From Paludibacteraceae bacterium (GTDB lineage: Bacteria; Bacteroidota; Bacteroidia; Bacteroidales; Paludibacteraceae): a stretch of 64,000 nucleotides of DNA. Position 1 is the stretch's first letter, and every line of letters begins with the position of its first letter. The translations under genes and the position numbers were made by a program. Under the pieces are notes generated by a model. It had not been told where the DNA came from and did no database searches. It was given only the letters and a program-made list of their open reading frames with translations. The DNA lies in the NCBI GenBank assembly GCA_905234685.1, contig CAJOIR010000002.1:62001-126000 (forward strand), written 5' to 3'. Positions 1 through 6,878 of this stretch are shown piece after piece.

Positions 1-1655
1 CGACTGTCATCGGGTATTGTCACGTATGCCACTTTCATACCGCTGCCTGCAGGCTTGACTATGATGGTTATAGTCACCGACTTCGATGCAGCCTCACCTA
101 TAGTGCTCACAGTCACCGTATAGTTACCAATCTCCTGAGGTGAGCCTTCCAACGTGAGAGTCCTCTTATCTGCGTCCTTGCCCGCTGTGATACCTTGCGG
201 CAGAGCAGTGTATTCCACATCAGTGGCACTGCCTCCCCAGGTAAGCACTATGGTGGCGAGTTGTTCTCCCAGCCGCAGCGTCTGGCTTGACGAACCTTTA
301 GTCAGAGTGAGTGTTGCAGGTTGCACCACCTCACCGCTGCCGTACTCATAGCAACCCATGTCGGGAGCATTGCCTGTGAACTGCAGACCCACATCCACAC
401 CCGCATCTATCATCTTGCTTCCTTCTTTTAACCGCATGAATGCCACTACGGGCAGACTGCCGTCATCATTACGTTGTGATAATATAAGAGTGGTGTCAAG
501 CGACAGGAAGTCATTGTTGCCCACGCTTATGCCAGATGTGTTCCAAGAGTTATGGTCTGTAGTAGTCTTGCACTTGAAGTAGTTGCTTGAACGGCTCTTG
601 TAACTGATGCAGTTGCGGACGGTCAGCGTACCGTCCGTATTGCCCCAACCATAGTCTGTGCCATTGAGATATGCTGAGCAGTTATACACATACATAGTGC
701 CTACGTTGTTGTTCTGGTCGAAACCTCTCACGGTGTTATCCACTGCCAGACAATGGTCGAAGGTGATGGGGTTCTTCGTGCTTCCTCCGCCCATCTTGAA
801 CCCATTGCCGTTGCCAATGTTAGGATACTGCTCAAGAGTGACGGTGATAGTATTGTTGTAACGGTCAGTAACTGTCTTGCCTACAACCGAGTTGAACCAT
901 GCTTTGTCAGTTTCATAGCGAGGATAGTCTTTCATGTTGTATGATGCAGGACCGTTCTTATAGCAGACACACTCGATAATCATGTTCTGCCCGCTGCTCA
1001 CTGTGCGCTGGAAGAAGTCCCAACCGTCATCGCTATTGTTCCATGAACGGCAGCCTATGTATGTGTTACCTGCTCCGCTATGCTGCTTGTCCGCGAAGCC
1101 GTCGGCATTGCCTCCATAGTTTATCTGACTGCCATTCATTGTCTGGTAGTCGAAATTATCGTGAGAATCAACGTTCTTGATTATGTTGTTGCCACCAGTC
1201 TTCATCTGGCATCCAGTATCTCCCGAACCATAGATGTCAAGGTTCTCAAACAAGCAGTATGACGCCTCGTTGTAGAGGTTGTTCTTACCCGAGTAACGAA
1301 GTGTAAGGTTTCGTATGTGTATGTATGTACAGGTGCTCTTCAGGCAGAGTCCTCTGCTGCCGTATGCTGTTGTGCGAAAGTCAAGTATCGCCTTTTCAGT
1401 GCCATAACCAGATATGACTATATACTTCTGACTTGTGCCGTTAAGTTTGTCAAGAGTTGTAGTAGCAAGGTTATACTGTCCCCCAAGCAGATACAACGTG
1501 TCGCCTGCATTCTTCAGTTTCTTCAGACCAGCCGAAAAAGAACTTGGTTTTGACAAACTGCTACCATCCGCATTACCATCAGGCGAGCAGTAATATGTTG
1601 CAGAATAAGCGTATATACTGCACAATATGAGAGCCAGAAGAGATATCCTTTTCAT
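1..1655 (-). CDS. Secreted PL9-like pectate/polysaccharide lyase (3' end beyond window)
   Basis: The minus frame is open from ATG 1655 to the window edge, about 551 codons with no stop. A signal peptide (MKRISLLALILCSIYAYS) is followed by a right-handed beta-helix with CSPDGNADGSS near the N-terminus, GNADGFADK near residue 187 and NTYIGCRSWNNSDDGWDFF near residue 210. This layout is that of polysaccharide lyase family 9, where Asp residues bind Ca2+ and the Lys after the DGFA motif is the Bronsted base in beta-elimination of polygalacturonate. The helix ends near residue 430 (APDMGCYEYG), followed by an Ig-like module. A T9SS sorting domain or further modules may follow off-window. A possible -7 box (TATTTTTG on minus) lies at 1677-1684. 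Family assignment is by motif; the substrate could be pectin or another uronic-acid polymer. Confidence 0.8.
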   Translation of the reverse strand, partial: MKRISLLALILCSIYAYSATYYCSPDGNADGSSLSKPSSFSAGLKKLKNAGDTLYLLGGQYNLATTTLDKLNGTSQKYIVISGYGTEKAILDFRTTAYGSRGLCLKSTCTYIHIRNLTLRYSGKNNLYNEASYCLFENLDIYGSGDTGCQMKTGGNNIIKNVDSHDNFDYQTMNGSQINYGGNADGFADKQHSGAGNTYIGCRSWNNSDDGWDFFQRTVSSGQNMIIECVCYKNGPASYNMKDYPRYETDKAWFNSVVGKTVTDRYNNTITVTLEQYPNIGNGNGFKMGGGSTKNPITFDHCLAVDNTVRGFDQNNNVGTMYVYNCSAYLNGTDYGWGNTDGTLTVRNCISYKSRSSNYFKCKTTTDHNSWNTSGISVGNNDFLSLDTTLILSQRNDDGSLPVVAFMRLKEGSKMIDAGVDVGLQFTGNAPDMGCYEYGSGEVVQPATLTLTKGSSSQTLRLGEQLATIVLTWGGSATDVEYTALPQGITAGKDADKRTLTLEGSPQEIGNYTVTVSTIGEAASKSVTITIIVKPAGSGMKVAYVTIPDDS

Positions 1656-1741
1656 AAGCATATAATTTATCAAGTGCAAAAATACCATGATGAAATCAAG
1701 CTAATGTGCACATTCTGACGAAAAGAGTGTATGGAGGAATA

Positions 1742-2614
1742 TCAGTTCTGCAGATAGTTCCTGGGTCTGTAAAAACGGAGAAGAACGAGAATGCTGATTC
1801 TATATACACCTAAAATGAAAAAAGGAATCAGTTTAAAAGGAGAGAAAAAGAATAGCAATACTGGTGTAACAACCAGATAATACAATACTCTAAACAAGGT
1901 CTTACTATCCTCATCGGGCAGGATACGCTTCATAAAAGCAAAACGATATGAAGGCATTGAGAAGCGCTCAAGCATATTGATACAAGGAAAACTCAAGAAC
2001 ATGAGAAGATACAACTGCCACCCTGCATCATAAAGAAGCAGAAAAGGTATGTATCTTGAGAAAACAAGTACAGGATAGAGAAGCACATTGTATCTCTGTC
2101 TCCATGTGTTGTAAACAAAGAACAAAAACGGCACAATGAGAATACATGCTGTTGTCAAGGCAGTGGCTACAGTAATGCCATTAACAAGCAGGAATGCAGC
2201 AAGAGCAATGTCTGCATATAAGATACGAATCAGAAAGATCTGTTTCCAGTGTGAGTAGAAATACGTCAAGTTATGTTCATACAACCTGATGGCAGGCCGC
2301 TCTTCATGCATGGTGGCAAATGTGTCGTTGTGTATATAACCTGTTTCATACAGTGTAAATACAGATAGAAGAATGAGCATGAAGTTAAGCACAAACACAT
2401 ACGACATGCTGTCAGTTGCCAGATACGAGTACCAGAACACCGGCAGCAGGTATATGAGCATCCATGACAGCAGTTTGCCCACTGTGCCCAGCCGGACACG
2501 ATAGTAATAGGCAAACGGTATATAGAACACTTCGTTGCCTATACGAGCGCTTGCATACTGCGGTCTAATATCTTTGCATGTCGATGTTGATGTATGTGAT
2601 GTCTGTTTTGCCAT
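1742..2614 (-). CDS. Polytopic membrane protein, possibly a divergent UbiA-family protein
   Basis: A 290-residue protein with roughly seven to eight hydrophobic segments from residue 45 to the C-terminus. After the second or third segment comes YIHNDTFATMHEERP, which resembles the first Asp-rich motif of UbiA prenyl/phosphoribosyl transferases (NDxxDxxxD...RP) but lacks the later Asp residues. The neighbour is a HAD protein, and UbiA-type proteins are known fused to or paired with HAD domains in polyprenyl-phosphate sugar pathways. The role is therefore inferred to be modification of a lipid-linked saccharide. The ATG at 2614 lies inside the end of the HAD gene (50-nt overlap). A later start would remove a likely amphipathic or first membrane segment, so I keep it. 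Function is uncertain. Confidence 0.6.
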   Translation of the reverse strand: MAKQTSHTSTSTCKDIRPQYASARIGNEVFYIPFAYYYRVRLGTVGKLLSWMLIYLLPVFWYSYLATDSMSYVFVLNFMLILLSVFTLYETGYIHNDTFATMHEERPAIRLYEHNLTYFYSHWKQIFLIRILYADIALAAFLLVNGITVATALTTACILIVPFLFFVYNTWRQRYNVLLYPVLVFSRYIPFLLLYDAGWQLYLLMFLSFPCINMLERFSMPSYRFAFMKRILPDEDSKTLFRVLYYLVVTPVLLFFFSPFKLIPFFILGVYRISILVLLRFYRPRNYLQN

Positions 2615-3212
2615 TGAGTTGATGTTGCCAACGTTGTTGGTTGTTGTATGTTACTATGATTGCATGTTGTGCCTTGTTAACGAGAGCAACGTCTGACAGA
2701 TTGTCAGTGACGATATTGTAGGAGTCGGTTGCTTCGGTTATCCTATCCTTTATTAAAAGGAAATCCTCAAACTCTCCTGTGCATATACCGTCTTTGAATT
2801 CGAGATGTGACGCATAGACTTTCTGTGCTCCGATATGTCGTGCAACAGTATCGGCTATAATGTCAAGAGTGCCTGAGGCAATGATGATGTTACGTGAAGG
2901 CAATATGTCCCAGACTTCTTTTATCTTGTTCTTCTGCAAATAATAATTGAAGAAGTTGTCGGCCTGCAAGAGGAGAGTCTCTTGCGACATGCCCTTAAGG
3001 TGTCTGATAGCAAGATGTCTCTGGAGGTCATAATGTGCGAGGCGATATAAAAGCAGATTAGCATATCTGCCACACCAAGACCTGAATAGAGTTCTCAACC
3101 TAATGTAGCCTTTGTCCTCTTGCAGCAACCAATCAAGGAAATCAAACGTGGTGTTGCTGTAGAAGAGAGTCCAGCATATATCCACAAGTGTGTATGTTGT
3201 TTTTCTGCTCAT
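2565..3212 (-). CDS. HAD-superfamily protein (phosphoserine-phosphatase-like fold)
   Basis: 215 residues. Motif I is near residue 10 (LVDICWTLF), an alpha-helical cap follows, then motif II/III (IIIASGT, Lys in the linker) and motif IV-like VTDNLSDVALV near residue 165. The first Asp, the usual nucleophile, is kept, but the second Asp of the DxDxT motif is replaced by Cys (DICWT). Hydrolysis should therefore be altered or lost unless Cys substitutes as acid/base. It overlaps the upstream glycosyltransferase stop by 4 nt (ATGA) and is coupled to the downstream membrane protein. Likely cytoplasmic and acting with that membrane protein on a sugar- or lipid-phosphate; this is inference. Confidence 0.7.
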   Translation of the reverse strand: MSRKTTYTLVDICWTLFYSNTTFDFLDWLLQEDKGYIRLRTLFRSWCGRYANLLLYRLAHYDLQRHLAIRHLKGMSQETLLLQADNFFNYYLQKNKIKEVWDILPSRNIIIASGTLDIIADTVARHIGAQKVYASHLEFKDGICTGEFEDFLLIKDRITEATDSYNIVTDNLSDVALVNKAQHAIIVTYNNQQRWQHQLNGKTDITYINIDMQRY

Positions 3213-4426
3213 AGTAATGATATAAACAAGTGTTCAAACTGTTCAGCCTGATACTGTCTGGAGAACTGCTGCTTGACTGCCAGGTTGACTTGTTGGCGGG
3301 TAAAACCATGTTCCTGCCACTCATTGTACTTGTCAAGAACAAACTGACGTACTTGCTCTACATTGGTTGCAGCAATACCTGCATTGGTTTCATTTATAAC
3401 CTGTGCAAGACATTCTTCATCGCTACGTACGCAAAGCACAGGCTTCTCCACACCAAGGGCTTCGAAGAACTTGGTAGTAAGAATACCGTGAGGACCACAG
3501 TCTGTTGCAAGATTCGAAAGGACAAGCACTATGCCGGCTGAATGCAACACAGAAGCTATCTTGTCAGGAGTCACATAATCATGGTAACGCATGATTGACG
3601 CGATGCCGTATGCTTCTGCCATTTTATGTATCTGCTGTCTGCCATCGGCGTCAGTGTACCAGTCCACATATACCGACCTCAGTTCAGGCAACTGCTGTAA
3701 TGCCTGCATAAGCAGGTCAGGATTACGCAACGATAGATTATAGATACTACCAGTGTAAACTATCTTGAACTCATCCTGAATACTGTCATGAGGTACAAAA
3801 AGACTATTGTCGTAACCATTGTATATCACATGTGTATCAGGATTAAAAGAAGACAATACCTTCCGATGCCACGAAGACACCGTAGTAACCGCTGCAGCCG
3901 CTTTAAGCGTAAGGTTGCGCTCACGGGTAATACGGCTATATGAGCAAGATGCAAACGTGCGGTATATATTTGAGAACCAAGAATCAGAGTGACGGTTATA
4001 ACCAGTGTTACCCCACTGCTCAAAGATATCCCTCATATCCATAACCAACGGTATATGCCTACGCTGTACAAACATACGGGTGCTGTATATGGGGAAGATA
4101 TATGCTGAAGCGAACACCATGTCGAATGTCTGCCGCTCAAATTCTCTATTCAAAAACCCAAGGAAGCGCTTCTCCTTAGCAAGAAACATTTTGTCTATGA
4201 GCCAACGCCAATACCACAAAAGGCGTCCTATTCCTCTTTTCTCAGGGTAATACTGCCAACAATGCATCTGTGCATCAGGCAGTGCATAAGGATATTCCGG
4301 CACCTGTTCACACGCAACATGCACCTCCCAAGTGTCCTTTGACAAGTTCTGCACAAGGTTGCGTACCCGCGTACCATACATAGGCGGCACAAATGCATCA
4401 CATAATATAAGCAAACGGTGTTTCAT
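3209..4426 (-). CDS. Glycosyltransferase family 4-type (GT-B)
   Basis: 405 residues with a two-Rossmann GT-B layout. The N-terminal acceptor domain starts MKHRLLILCDAFVPPMYGTR. The linker has VIYNGYDNSLF (about residue 200) followed by KIVYTGSIY. The C-terminal donor domain ends with TTKFFEALGVEKPVLCV (about residues 340-355), containing the E of the EX7E-like nucleotide-sugar site. Such enzymes add one sugar to a lipid-linked or surface glycan on the cytoplasmic face of the inner membrane. It is coupled to wecB upstream by a one-base TGATG overlap and to the HAD gene downstream by ATGA. Donor and acceptor cannot be read from sequence, but the coupling suggests a ManNAc-related donor made by WecB. 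Confidence 0.85.
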   Translation of the reverse strand: MKHRLLILCDAFVPPMYGTRVRNLVQNLSKDTWEVHVACEQVPEYPYALPDAQMHCWQYYPEKRGIGRLLWYWRWLIDKMFLAKEKRFLGFLNREFERQTFDMVFASAYIFPIYSTRMFVQRRHIPLVMDMRDIFEQWGNTGYNRHSDSWFSNIYRTFASCSYSRITRERNLTLKAAAAVTTVSSWHRKVLSSFNPDTHVIYNGYDNSLFVPHDSIQDEFKIVYTGSIYNLSLRNPDLLMQALQQLPELRSVYVDWYTDADGRQQIHKMAEAYGIASIMRYHDYVTPDKIASVLHSAGIVLVLSNLATDCGPHGILTTKFFEALGVEKPVLCVRSDEECLAQVINETNAGIAATNVEQVRQFVLDKYNEWQEHGFTRQQVNLAVKQQFSRQYQAEQFEHLFISLL

Positions 4427-5496
4427 CAGGCAGAAATAAGGTGTTGTATGATTATGTCAGCAGCGGAGCCGGTGCCATAGTCTGATATATCCTTGGTATG
4501 GAAAGGAGCAGCAGTTGCTGCAAGTATGCGCTGTGTGTCGGTGCCTGCGAGGCGATTCCAGCCTGCAGTGACTGTTTCTGTCCACTCTGTTTCCTCCCGC
4601 AACGTGATGCATGGCGTGCGCTGGAAATAGGCCTCCTTCTGCACTCCACCAGAGTCAGTAAGAATAAGAAAGGCGTGCTTCTCAAGGACAAGCATCTCCT
4701 GATAGCCTACAGGCTCGATGACACGTATATTGCCACTATCGGCAAGCAAACCAGTCAACTCTGCGTGACTGCTGACAGTCCTTGCCGTATGCGGGTGCAA
4801 AGGCAATATCACCTCTCTGCCAAGCTGACTCAAAGCCATGAATATGCCATGCAGTTTCTCAGGGTCTTCTGCAGTGTCTGCACGGTGAATGGTAGCAAGG
4901 GCAAAGTGCCCAGAGCATATACCGAGTTCATGAAGAATCTGCTGCTGCCGCTCCACATCGGGCGTAAACATGAGTGTGGCATCATACATGACATCACCAG
5001 TAAGATATACGCCTTCTTCACGTCCTTCATTCCTTAGATTCTCAACTGCAGTATGCGTAGGACAGAAAAGGTATCGTGAAATACGGTCTGTCTGAATACG
5101 GTTATACTCTTCCGGCATGGCATCGTTGAAACTTCTCAAGCCTGCCTCCACATGAGCGACAGGTATATCCAACCCCACTGCTGCACGCGCGCCTGCGAGA
5201 GTGGAGAACGTGTCACCATAGACAATAACCAAATCAGGTCTCACTTCCTGCAGGACGGAAGCAATCTTCTGTGTCATCTGCGTATCGTTGTTTCTGCAAC
5301 CCAAGTTCCATGCCGGTGCAGGAATACCAAGCTGGGAGAAGAAGAGTCCTGACATATTATAGTCGTAATGCTGCCCTGTATGCAGCAGCTGCTCTGATAT
5401 ATCGCAGCCTTGCAGCCTTGCCCTCTGCACAGCACGACTGACAGCAGCAGCTTTTATAAACTGCGGACGTGCCCCTACTATGGTAACGATATTCAT
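4426..5496 (-). CDS. wecB: UDP-N-acetylglucosamine 2-epimerase (non-hydrolysing)
   Basis: 356 residues, normal for the family, converting UDP-GlcNAc to UDP-ManNAc for surface polysaccharides. Visible motifs are GARPQFIKAAAVSRA at the N-terminus, LHTGQHYDYNMS (about residue 40), VYGDTFSTLAGA (about 95), AHVEAGLRSFND with the family's Glu and Arg (about 117-125), CPTHTAVENL, TIHRADTAEDPEKL, PLHPHTA and LTDSGGVQKEA near the C-terminus. It overlaps the deacetylase gene upstream by 4 nt (ATGA) and the GT4 gene downstream by 1 nt, so translation is probably coupled across the cluster. Confidence 0.95.
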   Translation of the reverse strand: MNIVTIVGARPQFIKAAAVSRAVQRARLQGCDISEQLLHTGQHYDYNMSGLFFSQLGIPAPAWNLGCRNNDTQMTQKIASVLQEVRPDLVIVYGDTFSTLAGARAAVGLDIPVAHVEAGLRSFNDAMPEEYNRIQTDRISRYLFCPTHTAVENLRNEGREEGVYLTGDVMYDATLMFTPDVERQQQILHELGICSGHFALATIHRADTAEDPEKLHGIFMALSQLGREVILPLHPHTARTVSSHAELTGLLADSGNIRVIEPVGYQEMLVLEKHAFLILTDSGGVQKEAYFQRTPCITLREETEWTETVTAGWNRLAGTDTQRILAATAAPFHTKDISDYGTGSAADIIIQHLISA

Positions 5497-6740
5497 TGTC
5501 TTAAATAGTCTAATATTGATGAATATAGAGTCTTATGGTAACCAGTCTGAGCGAATATACTGTTGTGCCAGAGGAGAGTGAGAGAACCATGTGAGAGGCG
5601 GGTCTTGTCGATGAGCTGCTGGCACAGATAGAACGCCTCCTCTTCGTTGAGGTTCATATAGTCGGCATTGGAGAGAGTGCAGTCCATTACCGTAAGTGGA
5701 TGGAGAGTCAAGGAAGTGAGTTGCAGTGTCTTAGGGTTGATCCAGCGCACCGGTCTTGCAGTACAAAGGCGGAAACCTGCACGGTCGGGGAAGCCCATAG
5801 TATAGTCATCTGTGATGGCCGCCGCTGCAAGCTGCTGCATATTGTCAATGGATGTGCAACGCAGGTAATGGTAACGGTTGACAGTTGACAGTTGATAGTG
5901 GATAGTTGATATTGCCTTTTGAAGAGTCTCCTTCTCGTTTCTAATGAGTGTGCCATCAGCTCCGGCGGCATAAGAGGCGTGCAAGCCCAGTTGTACGTTG
6001 TACTTAGCAAGATAACGGAGCAGATGACAGAAGTCTTTGCCTTGCAGGTTGTACTGCGGATAATCGAAGCCTCTGCCCTGCGATGCCTTGATGAAATAGA
6101 TGATATTGACAGGTGTGATGTCGGTTTCGTCAGAGGACAAGGCGCTTCGCAGCCTTGTGTCAGTATCCATAAGCCAAGGGAAAGTGTAGGCAGGGTCAGC
6201 CTCAAGGCGCTTAGCCGCCGCAACTGCCTGCATAAGTCTGCCACGCATGACTCCTCCGAGAAAGCCGCGAAGGTGGCGGTAGTTAGCAATGGTATCGATG
6301 TCGTGCGTAAGGTTGATTTCCGCAATACGCGGCTCAGGGAGAGGCAACTCCAGACGTTTGAGCAGCCAACGTGAATACTCGTCAATAAACGGTATAGAGA
6401 TCAGGTTGCCTTTGCCCAGAACAGAATGAGAGGCAAGGAAACGTCCGTGTTCGTCACGCTCGCGGATAACAGTCTCTTCCGCCCGAGAGAGGAAGAAACA
6501 AGCGATGGAGACGATGTCGGTGTCAGTAGTGACAGAGCGCTGACGGAGCACCTGTTGCACTTCGGGATAGAAGTCCTCCCACGTCTTTTCAGGGTGGTTC
6601 AAAGGAGAGTTCTCCGAAGGACGTATGACGATTTTGAACTTCTTCGCCTCCTCGGGGTCGGCGGTATATCCGACCAAAGGCAGCGCCTCCTCGTTGCCAT
6701 AGAGGAGGAAACTGAGCAAATATCTGACAGTGTCGTTCAT
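5493..6740 (-). CDS. Polysaccharide deacetylase-family protein (DUF7033/NodB-like)
   Basis: 415 residues. The N-terminal half resembles the DUF7033-type region that precedes NodB-like domains in Bacteroidetes glycan clusters. The C-terminal half has the NodB metal motif as LTHDIDT (about residue 175), GLHASYAAG (about 250) and a C-terminal HGSLTLLWHNS. It probably removes N-acetyl groups from a surface or lipid-linked glycan. It is first in the coupled set with wecB and GT4. Residues 277-288 (TIHYQLSTVN region) are encoded by five tandem heptamers and look like an insertion in the NodB domain. Upstream lies an 11-bp tandem repeat rather than a recognisable promoter. Confidence 0.8.
   Translation of the reverse strand: MNDTVRYLLSFLLYGNEEALPLVGYTADPEEAKKFKIVIRPSENSPLNHPEKTWEDFYPEVQQVLRQRSVTTDTDIVSIACFFLSRAEETVIRERDEHGRFLASHSVLGKGNLISIPFIDEYSRWLLKRLELPLPEPRIAEINLTHDIDTIANYRHLRGFLGGVMRGRLMQAVAAAKRLEADPAYTFPWLMDTDTRLRSALSSDETDITPVNIIYFIKASQGRGFDYPQYNLQGKDFCHLLRYLAKYNVQLGLHASYAAGADGTLIRNEKETLQKAISTIHYQLSTVNRYHYLRCTSIDNMQQLAAAAITDDYTMGFPDRAGFRLCTARPVRWINPKTLQLTSLTLHPLTVMDCTLSNADYMNLNEEEAFYLCQQLIDKTRLSHGSLTLLWHNSIFAQTGYHKTLYSSILDYLRQ
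5877..5911. repeat. Heptamer array (GTTGACA/GTTGATA) x5 inside the deacetylase gene
   Basis: Five consecutive 7-bp units read GTTGACA, GTTGACA, GTTGATA, GTGGATA, GTTGATA on the plus strand. Read on minus they encode a YQLST peptide. The same unit recurs in the ABC-F gene (8462-8489) and before the GH36-like gene (33461-33509). Loss or gain of one unit would shift the reading frame. Confidence 0.9.
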
Positions 6741-6795
6741 ATATAGTAGAGATTTGTCGGTAATTCGTTGATTTTATGTTAATAACCCGTTAACC

Positions 6796-6850
6796 ACCCA
6801 ATAATCACCCAATAATCACCCAATAATCACCCAATAATCACCCAATAACG
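6796..6850. repeat. 11-bp tandem repeat ACCCAATAATC x5
   Basis: Four perfect copies and one near-perfect copy of ACCCAATAATC lie head to tail between the ABC-F stop (6879) and the deacetylase start (6740). It occupies the position where a terminator or promoter would be expected, but I see no hairpin. Confidence 0.95.
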
Positions 6851-6878
6851 GGATAGTAAAGGTATAGTTTTCATGCAG

